Positions 35,720 to 44,941 are shown, counted from the stretch's first letter. The stretch: DNA of 64,000 nt from CAVWDI01 sp963793095 (GCA_963793095.1 CAWBYY010000004.1:186001-250000); one strand, 5' to 3'. Notes: a model not told the origin generated them from the letters alone. Made by a program: numbers and translations.

Positions 35720-36522
35720 CCCCAACTTTAACCGAATGGCATAATCGTTTCCGGCAGCAAGCCGGGTGGACCGCTGCAGTCAGGGAATATCTCTTCAATA
35801 GAATACCGGATTATTCCAATTTAAAAATCCTTGAAGTGGGAAGCGGAACAGGGGCGGTACTGGGACACTTTAGGGATGAAATCATAAATTCAAACCCAAA
35901 TAATTTTACTGGCATGCAAAGCGCAAATCTGGTTGGGGTCGATATAAATCAAGAATTCCTTGCATTCGCAAAGGTTCATTACCCATTTGTTTTTTATACT
36001 TTAGCCGATGGAATTACATTACCGTTCAATGACAATACATTTGACCTATCTTATACCCATTTTTTTCTGATGTGGTTGAGTGAACCTGTTAAAGTTCTCA
36101 AGGAGATTGTAAGAGTAACGAAACCAGGTTGTCCTGTACTCTCACTTGCAGAACCTGATTATGGCGGTCGAATTGATTATCCCGATGATTTTAAGCCAAT
36201 TTCAAAAGCGCAGAGTAATTCTCTTCAAATGCAAGGCGCAGATCCCTTCTTTGGCCGGAAATTAACTGCACACTTGGTCAAGGCAGGCCTGGTGGATATT
36301 GAAACCGGTGTATTGGGGGGAAATTGGAATAGAACGGAATTGATAAAAGATTTCAAAATTGAATGGCAATTTTTAATCTCAGATTTGCAAATGGTCAATT
36401 CAGATTTAGATTTGGAAGCGTTTCGTTTGAAAGAAGAAAAGTACCGCCAGGAAGGAGAGCGGGTATTATTCGTTCCCACTTTTTATGCATCCGGTAAGAA
36501 ACCGGATAGAGTCGCGACTTAG
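35716..36522 (+). CDS. Class I SAM-dependent methyltransferase
   Basis: A 268-residue Methyltransf_11 type protein. Motif I is ILEVGSGTGAVLGHF, the acidic post-I residue is in VGVDINQEFL, and motif II/III lie in LPFNDNTFDLSYTHFFLMWL. The start is TTG, overlapping the TGA of the degenerate radical SAM gene by four bases, so translation is coupled. This placement suggests it acts in the same pathway, possibly methylating the modified tail or another product, although a small-molecule substrate cannot be excluded. It ends overlapping the convergent Rieske gene by four bases. Confidence 0.87.
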   Translation: MTPTLTEWHNRFRQQAGWTAAVREYLFNRIPDYSNLKILEVGSGTGAVLGHFRDEIINSNPNNFTGMQSANLVGVDINQEFLAFAKVHYPFVFYTLADGITLPFNDNTFDLSYTHFFLMWLSEPVKVLKEIVRVTKPGCPVLSLAEPDYGGRIDYPDDFKPISKAQSNSLQMQGADPFFGRKLTAHLVKAGLVDIETGVLGGNWNRTELIKDFKIEWQFLISDLQMVNSDLDLEAFRLKEEKYRQEGERVLFVPTFYASGKKPDRVAT

Positions 36523-36866
36523 GTTTTTAGAAATCCAATTTCTATATTATTATTTCGAATCCTGACAGGATAAGCGCAAATATCTATTACAGCCGGCAAA
36601 GATACTGCCTTCCCAGTCCGGATATCAAAACGGGCTCCGTGGCGTGGGCATATTATGTTGTCTCCTTCCAGATCACCCTCACCCAGAGGGCCATCATCAT
36701 GGCTGCAAATGTCATCTACGGCGAAGTAATCGCCATTTATCCTGAACAATACAATCTGTTTATCATCAACTTCAAGAAATAGTCTTTCCCCTTCATTTAT
36801 CTCACCAATTGAACAAATTTCAATAAATTCGAAAGTATCAGGGTCATATTTAGTATCATCAAGCAT
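36519..36866 (-). CDS. Rieske-type [2Fe-2S] ferredoxin
   Basis: A 115-residue Rieske domain with both ligand motifs: CSHDDG and CPRHGARFD, giving two Cys and two His. It resembles the NirD/bifenyl-dioxygenase ferredoxin group, soluble and cytoplasmic. It lies 48 bases downstream of sufU on the same strand, so it is probably the last gene of the suf cluster, where such ferredoxins may supply electrons or store clusters. ATG at 36866 has no strong ribosome site. Confidence 0.92.
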   Translation of the reverse strand: MLDDTKYDPDTFEFIEICSIGEINEGERLFLEVDDKQIVLFRINGDYFAVDDICSHDDGPLGEGDLEGDNIICPRHGARFDIRTGKAVSLPAVIDICAYPVRIRNNNIEIGFLKT

Positions 36867-36914
36867 AATTGTTTACTATTTTTCAGAAAATGACCTTATA
36901 GTTTGGATTTCCGT

Positions 36915-37301
36915 TCATTCACCAATACTTTCACCAACACCATAAATGCCAGCTTTGAGGACCTTCAATGAAAGTAAGGCACATTTTATACGTGCTGGTC
37001 CTAATTCTAGACCCAGCATTTCAAGTAAATCCTCTTTTGTATACTCTTTAATTTCTTCCAGCGATTTTCCCTGGATGGATTCAACAAGCAGATCTGCGGA
37101 TGCCTGTGATATCGCGCATCCATAGCCGTCAAATGCTGCATCAGTAACAACACCTTCTTCATCTATGCGCAAATCTATCCTTATGTGATCTCCGCACAGC
37201 GGATTGTCATCTTCAAAGGATATATCGTGTGGATCTAATTCCCCCTTAAATTGTGGGTTTTTATAACGGTCAATGATGATTTCTCTGTATAAATCTTCCA
37301 T
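36915..37301 (-). CDS. sufU: Iron-sulfur cluster assembly protein SufU
   Basis: A 128-residue IscU/SufU-type protein. The three conserved cysteines are in NPLCGDHIRID, GYGCAISQASADLL and RIKCALLSLKVL, with the Asp in CGDH. In Gram-positive style Suf systems SufU is a zinc protein that takes sulfur from SufS and passes it to SufBCD. It follows sufS by 34 bases. The region between the second and third Cys is long enough to include the Gram-positive insertion. Confidence 0.93.
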   Translation of the reverse strand: MEDLYREIIIDRYKNPQFKGELDPHDISFEDDNPLCGDHIRIDLRIDEEGVVTDAAFDGYGCAISQASADLLVESIQGKSLEEIKEYTKEDLLEMLGLELGPARIKCALLSLKVLKAGIYGVGESIGE

Positions 37302-37335
37302 GTTTTAATTTTAATAATTATTTTTTGTCGGTAAT

Positions 37336-38589
37336 TTATATTCCGAATATATCTAGCACCGAATATAATCCTTCAGCCAGTTTATCAATTTCATCCCTTG
37401 TATTGTACAGGTAGAAACTTGCCCGCGCTGACGCAGGTATGTTCAATTTTTGATGCAGAGGCATAGCGCAGTGATGACCAGCTCTTATGGCAATTCCTTC
37501 ATTGTCCAATATCTGGGCGATATCATGCGGGTGCGAACCACTCATAGTAAAAGATACAACACCCCCTTTTTGCCTGGCATCTGGACCATAGATTTTCAAA
37601 CCGGGGACTTCAGTTAACCGCTCAATCGCATAACTTACAATATCCTGTTCGTGCTCAAAGATCTTTTCCATTCCGATTGATCCTAGATAATCAACTGCAG
37701 CGCCAAAACCAACCACTTCCGCAATTGCCGGGGTTCCGGCTTCAAATTTATATGGCAGGTCGTTTGCAGAGAATTCCCGCAACTTCACTTGCTTTATCAT
37801 GTCCCCGCCTCCCAGGAATGGAGGCATCTTTTCCAGTAAATCCCGTTTACCGTATAAAACGCCAATTCCACTGGGTCCGCACATTTTATGCCCTGAAAAT
37901 GCCAAAAAATCCATATCCAAGGCCTGAACATCCACAGGGAAATGCGGTACTGACTGGGCTCCATCGACAATGGTTGTTGCTCCAGCATTGCGAGCCATTT
38001 GTATTATTTCAGAGGCAGGAGTGACCGTTCCAAGTACATTTGACATTTGTGTGAAGCTAACCGCTTTCGGATTTAATTTCAACAGCTGTTCATATTCTTC
38101 AAGATCAAGCAGCCCTTCTTCTGTTACCGTGATGAACTCCAAATTTATATCGATAAATTCGGACAACAACTGCCATGGAACCAGGTTCGAATGGTGTTCC
38201 ATCTCGGTCAAAATTACAGTATCACCCGGTTTCAAATTTGTTCGGCCCCAACTTTGAACGATCAAATTTATAGATTCAGTAGTATTACGGGTGAATATGA
38301 TTTGTTCTGGTGATGGGGAATTGATAAATTCAGAAATTTTATTTCGGGCGCTTTCATATTGCTCAGTAGCATCCTCCGCCAGTTTATGGATTCCGCGGTG
38401 AATATTGGCATATGAATTTTTATAGAGGTGATCCATTGCATCCAGAACCTGTTCAGGTTTTTGACTCGTCGCAGCTGAATCAAGATAAACCAGTGGGACA
38501 CCTGGTTTTATATCCAGTGCCAGGATTGGAAAGTCTTTTCGGTAGCGGAGAAAATTAGAATCATTATCAGCGTGTGATGTAAGTATCAT
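37336..38589 (-). CDS. sufS: Cysteine desulfurase SufS
   Basis: About 417 residues, group II cysteine desulfurase. Visible are the N-terminal PLVYLDSAATSQKP, TRNTTESINL, TEMEHHSNLVPW, VDGAQSVPH, the PLP Lys in FSGHKMCGPSG and the active-site Cys in IRAGHHCAMPLH. It takes sulfur from cysteine as a persulfide for cluster building. ATG 38589 has GGAAG upstream; TTG 38601 in frame is an alternative. It is followed by sufU, as in other Gram-positive-type suf operons. Confidence 0.94.
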   Translation of the reverse strand: MILTSHADNDSNFLRYRKDFPILALDIKPGVPLVYLDSAATSQKPEQVLDAMDHLYKNSYANIHRGIHKLAEDATEQYESARNKISEFINSPSPEQIIFTRNTTESINLIVQSWGRTNLKPGDTVILTEMEHHSNLVPWQLLSEFIDINLEFITVTEEGLLDLEEYEQLLKLNPKAVSFTQMSNVLGTVTPASEIIQMARNAGATTIVDGAQSVPHFPVDVQALDMDFLAFSGHKMCGPSGIGVLYGKRDLLEKMPPFLGGGDMIKQVKLREFSANDLPYKFEAGTPAIAEVVGFGAAVDYLGSIGMEKIFEHEQDIVSYAIERLTEVPGLKIYGPDARQKGGVVSFTMSGSHPHDIAQILDNEGIAIRAGHHCAMPLHQKLNIPASARASFYLYNTRDEIDKLAEGLYSVLDIFGI

Positions 38590-38640
38590 AAAGTCTTCCA
38601 ATTCCCTGTCAGTATAAATTAATAAGCACAGATGTATATC

Positions 38641-38925
38641 TTATATGGTTTGTCTTTTTCTCTTACGACGAAGAGGTCTGCGCAAATTTTGTGAATCTTT
38701 TGGACACCACAATACATGATCTGGAACCATCCAGCCATCAGTGAGGTAAACGTTTTCTTTAAATTGGACTGCGATCATTTTTGGATCAACCTGTACTACT
38801 GTGCCTTCCAACCAATCACGAATTCGATCGGTGTTATCTTCGTGATCGCAATACACCTCAACTCGATCGCCGACTTTGAAACCTCTTTCTTCATCTGGAT
38901 CTCTAGTAAAAAAAACTCCTGACAA
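38641..38925 (-). CDS. Small SH3-like protein inside the suf locus
   Basis: A 94-residue soluble protein. The middle is SH3/KOW-like: FKVGDRVEVYCDHEDNTDRI, LEGTVVQVDPKMIAVQFKENV, VPDHVLWC. The C-terminus is very basic (RRPLRRKRKRQ), suggesting nucleic acid or ribosome contact. The start is TTG with AAGGAG 6 bases upstream, which I find convincing. It sits between sufD (189 bases upstream) and sufS (36 bases to 38605). I do not recognise a named family, and a link to iron-sulfur assembly rests only on location. Confidence 0.72.
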   Translation of the reverse strand: MSGVFFTRDPDEERGFKVGDRVEVYCDHEDNTDRIRDWLEGTVVQVDPKMIAVQFKENVYLTDGWMVPDHVLWCPKDSQNLRRPLRRKRKRQTI

Positions 38926-39114
38926 TTTCTTCTCCTTATTTATAGTGCTTTTTATTTTTATAGTATCCCAACCAGTTCAAATTTAAGGATTCCCCACTTA
39001 AATTTTTATTTTTTTCTACTAATACACCGCAGTTGTGAAGGATAGATGTAATATTTTACTTTATCTGAGGTACAGTTCAAATTTTATTCGAAATTAAATT
39101 TACATATCAGAAAA

Positions 39115-40479
39115 TTAATAATCTGTCTTTAACCTGATCGCCTCTTGCAGGCGGTTCCGCACTCCTTCGTAAGGAATACGCTGCATGATTGGATCAAAGA
39201 AACCCTCGATAACCAGTTTCTCAGCATCTTTTTTCGGAATGCCTCTTGTCTCCAGATAAAAAACCTGCTCAGGATCAATTTTTCCGACAGTCGCACCATG
39301 TGTACAGCGTACATCGTCTGCAAGAATTTCTAAGCCGGGAATTGAATCAGCCCGGGACGACGCATCCAAAATTAGATTCCGGTTTGCCTGGTAGCCATCT
39401 GATTTTTGAGCGCCGGGCGCAACATAAATCATGCCCTGCCACACCGACCTGCTTTTCTCTCGTAATGCTCCTTTAAAGAGTAAATCACTGGTTGTATCGG
39501 GTGCAAAGTGGTTCTGCTGGGTATCATGATCGAGGTGCTGCTCACCATCTGTAAAATAAAAACCTGACATTCTACCTGTCGAACCTCTGCCAATCAGATC
39601 GATATCGGAAAAATTTTTTGTGAGCCGGCTTCCAATTGCGCCAAATATCCAATCGATGCTGGCATCGCGCTCTACTTTGGCGCGCTCATGGCTGAAATTC
39701 CAAACATGTTCTCCCCATGATTGCAATTCCACAAACGCTTAAATTAGAACCGGAACCTACATAAATTTCAACCACACCTGCATGTAAAGTTGAATGGTCC
39801 GGTACGGTCGGGGAGGCAGCCTCGTGCACATAGGTGGCTGATGAACCCTCTTCCAGGTAAACCATCAGATGGGTGAAGAACGCCAGCTTATCACCCGGAC
39901 CCCATAAAATACTGTGTAATGGCAACTCAAGATCTACACCTCTTGGAACATAAAGCAAAACACCATTTTGTGAAAGAGCAGAGGCCAGCGCAGCAAATTT
40001 TCCTTCGTCGGATTTGACAATTTCGCCCATAATATTCTTCAGTTTTTCGGGATGCCGTTTCCGGGCTGTATTCAAATCTGTAAAGATCACTCCTGTCTCT
40101 TCAAGTTGCAGGTTGCTGTCGATTTTCACGCCTGTGGGTGTAAATATAATTTGGCCACCGTGTGTGGTTCCCGCAAGAGGCCGAAGCAATTCTTCCGGTA
40201 CTGCCGGCAATTCTGATTTCATCAATCTTCTGCAATTCTGGCAGAAGGAAATCCCCTGCAGGTAATGACCTCAAATCGGTTCTGCGCCATGCTTCTTCCT
40301 GGGTGGTAGGTATCGGAATATTGATAAAATCGTTCCAGGCTCTAGCGCGAATATTCTTTAAAAAATTCTGGGGTTTCGCCGTTCCCCGAGATTGTGGTGA
40401 ACATTTCCCTGGTAAAGGGAAAATGTTTTTGTACTGATGTTGAACTTTTCTTTCTGGTAATTACTTTCTTATTCGCCAT
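39115..40479 (-). CDS. sufD: SufD, iron-sulfur assembly (three frameshifts)
   Basis: About 453 residues if three single extra bases are removed. The N-terminal piece begins MANKKVITRKKS at ATG 40479, right behind sufB. The frame changes in the T6 run at about 40361-40366 (joining PEFLKNIRARAWNDF), near 40230 (joining QKMMKSELPAVPEELL) and near 39735 (joining the beta-helix core to VELQSWGEHVWNFSHERAKV). The core has the SufBD beta-helix repeats and ends CTHGATVGKIDPEQVFYLETRGI, the SufD signature with Cys and His. SufD works with SufB and SufC as the scaffold. The domain content is complete, so I think these are sequence errors. Confidence 0.85.
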
Positions 40480-40481
40480 TA

Positions 40482-41886
40482 TTAACCAATAGATCCTTCC
40501 ATTTGCAGTTGTATCAAGCGGTTCATTTCGATTGCATATTCCATTGGTAATTCTTTAACCAGCGGTTCAATGAAACCAGAAACAACCATTGTCGTCGCTT
40601 CTTCCTCGCTCAATCCCCGACTCATCAGGTAAAATAGCTGTTCTTCACCGACTTTCGAAACAGATGCTTCATGCCCAATTGTTACATCGTCCTCATCAAT
40701 TTCGATATATGGATATGTATCTGATCGGGAATGTTCATCCAGCAATAATGCATCACACACTACATTTGAACGAACATTTTTAGCACCTTTATGTACTTTC
40801 AATAATCCCCTGATATGAGGCGCGTCCAGAGCCTTTGCTGATTGATTTTGAGGTGATTTTGCTGCTCGTGTTAGGAGCAAAATGAATCACTTTCCCACCA
40901 GCGTCCTGATGTTGTCCTTCCCCGGCAAATGCCATTGAAAGAATTTCACCATGCGCTCCCGGACCTAATAGATAACAAGATGGGTATTTCATCGTCATTT
41001 TTGAACCCAAATTTGCATCAACCCATTCCATTGTAGCGCCTTCATACACCAGTGCACGTTGGGTCACCAGGTTATATACATTAGTAGACCAATTCTGGAT
41101 GGTTGTGTATCGCACACGAGCATTCTTCTTCACAATGATCTCAATCACCCCGCTGTGGAATGAATCAGTCGTATAAATTGGAGCAGTGCAGCCCTCAACA
41201 TAGTGAACTTGTGCACCTTCATCAGCGATGATTAAAGTTCGTTCAAATTGTCCGATATTGGCGATATTCAACCGGAAATATGCCTGCAAAGGCAAATCCA
41301 CCTTTACACCTTTGGGAATATAAATAAATGAGCCACCAGACCAGACCGCACTATTTAAAGCTGCAAATTTATTATCTTCAATTGGAATTACCGTACCAAA
41401 GTATTCTCGAAAAAGTTCTGGATGTTCACGCAAACCATCTTCGATGCTCAGAAAAATTACTCCCTGTTCTTCCAGGTGCTCCTGTACCTGTGGTAAACCA
41501 TTTCGGATTCATATTGCGCTCCAACACCAGCAAGAAATTTCTGTTCAGCTTCGGGGATTCCCAAGTTTGTCAAAAGTATTCTTTATTGTTTCAGGAACAT
41601 CATCCCAGCTATTACTTTCTGCTTCAGTGGGTTTGACATAGTAGTAAATATCATCCAGGTCCAGTGATGATAGATCAGCCCCCCAGCCTGGCATGGGTCG
41701 CACCATAAAATGTTCGAGAGCTTTCATGCGGAATTCCAGCATCCATTCTGGCTCTCCCTTCATGGCTGAAATTTGTGCGACAATTTCTTGATCCAGACCT
41801 TTCCGTGATTTAAAAACATAAGTTTCGGGATCTTTAAACCCGTATTGATATTCTCCTATACCTTCCAAAATTTGAGCATCGCTCAT
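40482..41886 (-). CDS. sufB: SufB, iron-sulfur scaffold (three frameshifts)
   Basis: About 468 residues after repair. The start is MSDAQILEGIGEYQYGF at ATG 41886 with GGAGG upstream. The frame changes near 41555 (CTTGGGAATCCCC, toward LGIPEAEQKFLAGVGAQ), near 41475 (toward VQEHLEEQGVIFLSIEDGL) and near 40840 in GGGG (SYQG to LLKVHKGAKN). The remaining body carries YVEGCTAP, the beta-helix, and the C-terminal IGHEASVSKVGEEQLFYLMSRGL. SufB is the main cluster-building subunit of the SufBC2D complex. Its stop is 3 bases before the sufD start. Confidence 0.87.
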
Positions 41887-41937
41887 CAAGAAACCTCCGG
41901 GCAACAATAAAATTGGGAATATCGAAATTGTGTGGTG

Positions 41938-42711
41938 CTACTGTGGGAATCTTCCGCTTTTTTGTTTAATCCAGTCATATCCTTGTTCTTCAAGCTGCAG
42001 GGCGAGTTCAGGTCCCCCAGTTTCAACTACCTGCCCATCCAGCATGATATGGACAAAATCTGGTTTTATGTAATTTAATATTCTCTGGTAATGTGTAATA
42101 ACAAGCACTCCAAATTCAGGACGATCGAAGAGCATTAACACCTTCGGAGACAATTCTTAATGCATCGATATCCAAGCCAGAATCTGTTTCATCCATCAAT
42201 GCAATTTCGGGCTGCAATGTTGCCATCTGTAGCACTTCAGCTCTTTTCTTCTCACCACCAGAAAACCCTTCATTCAGATAGCGGCCGGCGAAAGAATGAT
42301 CCATTTTTAACAAATCCATTTTCTGCTTTAATGTTTTCGAAATTCTGGGATCGGAATTCCTTTATCATCTGGATCATCAGCTTTCCGCTCCGCGTTAATA
42401 GCAGTTCTTAAAAAATTCGCAACTGAAACTCCCGGAATTGCAACAGGATATTGAAATGCAAGAAATAGTCCCAAGTGGGCACGTTCATTTGGTTCCAATT
42501 CAATAATATTTTGACCTTTGAACCATACTTCTCCAGTTGTTACTTCATAATTGGGATGTCCCATAAGCGAGTATGCCAGGGTGGACTTCCCGGTTCCGTT
42601 TGGTCCCATGAGCGCGTGGACTTCGCCTTGTCTTACTGTAAGATTTACACCTTTTAGAATCTCTTTATCTTCGACACTTACATGAAGATCATTAATTACT
42701 AATTCAGACAT
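41938..42711 (-). CDS. sufC: SufC, iron-sulfur assembly ATPase (two frameshifts)
   Basis: About 257 residues joined from three frames. N-terminal: Walker A GPNGTGKSTLAYSLMGHP and the Q region LAFQYPVAIPGVS. Middle: signature FSGGEKKRAEVLQM and Walker B IALMDETDSGLDIDAL. C-terminal: VLVITHYQRIL with the switch His, then the end DWIKQKSGRFPQ. The frame changes lie near 42336 (one T missing in a TTT) and near 42122 (one base extra), which cancel in length. SufC is the ATPase that drives SufBD. It is the first gene of the locus and is read from two promoters in the region before 42960. Confidence 0.88.
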
Positions 42712-42755
42712 ACATACTCCTGAACTTATACTTTTTTTAATTTTTTAACCAGCAG

Positions 42756-42784
42756 ATTATAGCAATTGTGCCATTTACTGTCAA
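42756..42784 (-). promoter_or_regulatory. Promoter P2 for sufCBD
   Basis: On the minus strand TTGACA (42779-42784), 17 bases, TATAAT (42756-42761). Perfect consensus boxes, with initiation expected near 42749, 38 bases before sufC. Its -35 overlaps operator O1. Confidence 0.8.
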
Positions 42785-42810
42785 TATTTAGCATAAAAAT
42801 CTAATTTATT
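42783..42810. promoter_or_regulatory. Operator O1 (28-bp partial palindrome)
   Basis: AATATTTAGC at the left and a diverged right half; 23 of 28 positions match O2. It touches the -35 of P2 and covers the expected start point of P1. The likely binding site for the SufR-like protein (inference). Confidence 0.6.
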
Positions 42811-42815
42811 TGCCC

Positions 42816-42844
42816 ATTATATCAAAATCACAGCTGTAAGTCAA
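42816..42844 (-). promoter_or_regulatory. Promoter P1 for sufCBD
   Basis: On the minus strand TTGACT (42839-42844), 17 bases, TATAAT (42816-42821). The -35 ends one base from operator O2, and the start point (about 42809) falls inside O1. Confidence 0.7.
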
Positions 42845-42845
42845 T

Positions 42846-42873
42846 AATATTTAGGATAATAATCTTAAATATT
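42846..42873. promoter_or_regulatory. Operator O2 (28-bp near-perfect palindrome)
   Basis: AATATTTAGGAT at the left and ATCTTAAATATT at the right; 12 of 14 half-site positions are symmetric. It is wedged between the -35 boxes of P1 (left) and of the sufR promoter (right), so one bound protein could repress both directions. Confidence 0.72.
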
Positions 42874-42900
42874 GACAAAATTAATTCGCCATAGTATACT
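42872..42900 (+). promoter_or_regulatory. Promoter of the SufR-like gene
   Basis: TTGACA (42872-42877), 17 bases, TATACT (42895-42900). The -35 overlaps the last two bases of operator O2, which suggests autoregulation. Confidence 0.8.
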
Positions 42901-42960
42901 CTCAACCAGATAAAGGAATATATTCTAAGCACAACAAACAAATAAAAGAGTCAACATTCC

Positions 42961-43617
42961 ATGGACATATATGAGGATTCAGCTAAATCCACCCGTGAAC
43001 GAGTGTTACAGACACTCTTAATTCATAACAAATGTACAATCAATGAACTGGCTGATGAGGTTGAAATCAATCCTATTTCCGTTCGCCACCATATCACAAA
43101 ATTAGAAGCTGAGGGTTTGGTAGTTTCTGTTGAGGAACGGCATGGGGTAGGAAGGCCACGCCGGCTATACTTTTTATCTGAAAAAGGTAGAGAACAATTT
43201 CCCAGACGCTATTTAAGACTGGTACTCAGACTGCTGGATCAATTGAAACATATATTACCCGACCACAAGGTTGATGAATTGTTTTCTGAGATGGCAAGAG
43301 ATTTGGCTGAAGAGCATAAGGGTGGTCTCAGGGGTATGAATATCGAACAAAAGCTCGATCTGATTACCTCCCTGCTTTCCGAGGAGGGTTTTACAGTAGA
43401 TTGGGAATCCAAAGATGATGCATACTATATCAATGAATCGAATTGCCCGTATATTCATGTAGGTCATGACCACCCTGAAATCTGTTCAATTGACCGTACA
43501 TTGATTGCAACGATACTTGATTTACCTACCAAGAAAATCAACTGTAAATTACATGGGGATTCACATTGCACTTATATTGTCCCTAAGCCCCAGATACTGG
43601 AGACTGCCCGGTTATGA
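42961..43617 (+). CDS. SufR-like iron-sulfur winged-helix regulator
   Basis: A 218-residue regulator. The N-terminal winged helix is clear (RERVLQTLLIHNKCTINELADEVEINPISVRHHITKLEAEGLV, then GRPRRLYFLS). The C-terminal sensor has SNCPYIHVGHDHPEICSIDR and later CKLHGDSHC, giving four cysteines placed as in cyanobacterial and mycobacterial SufR, which hold a [4Fe-4S] cluster. It is divergent from sufCBD with two operators between. By analogy it represses suf when clusters are plentiful. It overlaps the SufT-like gene by four bases. Confidence 0.9.
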   Translation: MDIYEDSAKSTRERVLQTLLIHNKCTINELADEVEINPISVRHHITKLEAEGLVVSVEERHGVGRPRRLYFLSEKGREQFPRRYLRLVLRLLDQLKHILPDHKVDELFSEMARDLAEEHKGGLRGMNIEQKLDLITSLLSEEGFTVDWESKDDAYYINESNCPYIHVGHDHPEICSIDRTLIATILDLPTKKINCKLHGDSHCTYIVPKPQILETARL

Positions 43618-43970
43618 CTTCCAATGACAAAAGCAGCAGTGAATCAAGATTATTCTGGCAGGCGGAACAAACGCATCCAGACCTGGTTGAACCAGTTAAA
43701 GAAAAACTCAGAGAAGTAATCGATCCAGAAATTGGTCTCAATGTAATTGAACTCGGTTTGATCAGGGATTTAAAGGTCAATGACCAAGACGCTGAAATCA
43801 CAATGATCCTGACCACACCTTTCTGCCCATATGCCCCGGCGTTGATGGAAATGGTGCGTAAAAACAGCGAAGAGGTGCTGGAACGACCCGTGTCCGTAGA
43901 AATGGGCATGCAAATGTGGGATCTTTCGATGATGGAAGAAGGCGCTGGTGCGGATTGGGGAATCTTTTAG
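43614..43970 (+). CDS. SufT-like MIP18-family protein (DUF59)
   Basis: A 118-residue protein with the DUF59 pattern: VKEKLREVIDPEIGLNVIELGLIRDLKV followed by MILTTPFCPYAPALMEMV, where TTPxCP holds the conserved Cys. Family members (SufT, PaaD, the Cia2/MIP18 domain) help target iron-sulfur clusters to apoproteins. It is translationally coupled to the SufR-like gene (ATGA) and followed by a terminator, so the two form a short operon opposite sufCBD. Confidence 0.9.
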   Translation: MTSNDKSSSESRLFWQAEQTHPDLVEPVKEKLREVIDPEIGLNVIELGLIRDLKVNDQDAEITMILTTPFCPYAPALMEMVRKNSEEVLERPVSVEMGMQMWDLSMMEEGAGADWGIF

Positions 43971-43992
43971 TATAAAATAACCACCTTTCCTG

Positions 43993-44023
43993 GCTGACCG
44001 GGACACACCTGGTCAGCTTTTTT
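43993..44023 (+). terminator. Terminator after the SufT-like gene
   Basis: GCTGACC (43993-43999) pairs with GGTCAGC (44011-44017), followed by T6. Confidence 0.85.
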
Positions 44024-44157
44024 AATTAATTGAGTCGTATCCACTGGCATACAATTTGCATTACAGTAAAATTGTCAAATGTATTTTGAATTTATAAATA
44101 TCCCTTTCATAACATTTTATCCGTTCTAACAAATTGGCGGAGATACTCTTTGTAAAA

Positions 44158-44941
44158 GTGACCCAGGAAAATAACCAGAAGGCGACCTCATCGAAAAATA
44201 ATGGCTTCTTCTACCAGTTAAAAATTATTCTGGGAGTCGCTTTTGTATTGGCGAAGTCTATTCTCAATGTGGACTCCAGGTATAAAAACCCAGGTTAATT
44301 CGTGGGAAGGAGTAAATTTAGAACCTGTACCCACAAAACTGGAAATCAAAAATGAAAATGATTCTCCTGCTCTGACACCCTCAGTTGGAATTGTGGCAGG
44401 TCACTGGGGAAACGACTCTGGTGCGGTTTGCAGTGATGGTTTAACTGAAGCCGAGGTCAATCTTAATATAGCCACGATTGTCCAGAAATATCTGGTAGAA
44501 GAAGGGTTTGAAGTTGATCTGTTAAAGGAATTTGATGAAGATTTGGCTGGATATAACGCAACTGCGCTTATTTCAATTCATGCGGATTCCTGCGATTTTG
44601 TTAACAACCTTGCCACCGGATTCAAAGTCGCCCAGGCTATGGCGAATAAACGTCCAGAACGGACTACCAGGTTAACGGCTTGCTTGAGAAATCGATATAC
44701 TGAGGCGACAGGATTACCGTTGCACAGCACCAGCGTGACTGAGGATATGACCAGTTACCACGCATTCAGTGAAATCGACGAAGGTACACCGGCTGTCATT
44801 ATTGAAACTGGATTCTTAAACCTCGACCGCCAATTGCTCACCCAGACCCCTGAAATTGTTGCACAAGGGATTGCATCTGGTATCATTTGTTTCATTAGAA
44901 ACGAAAGCATAACCGCGACGCCAGAAGCATTTTCCCAATGA
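44158..44941 (+). CDS. N-acetylmuramoyl-L-alanine amidase, Amidase_3 (one frameshift)
   Basis: About 260 residues. A GTG start at 44158 gives VTQENNQKATSSKNNGFFYQL then a membrane anchor (KIILGVAFVLA). The frame shifts near 44249 (GCGAAGTC; one A less gives LASLFSMWTP). The catalytic domain has the zinc ligands in VAGHWGNDSG, TEAEVNLN and SIHADSC, and the catalytic Glu in IIETGFL. The enzyme cleaves between MurNAc and L-Ala in peptidoglycan outside the membrane. It overlaps the L,D-transpeptidase gene by four bases, a clear wall-remodelling pair. The 5' end is less certain than the domain. Confidence 0.85.
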
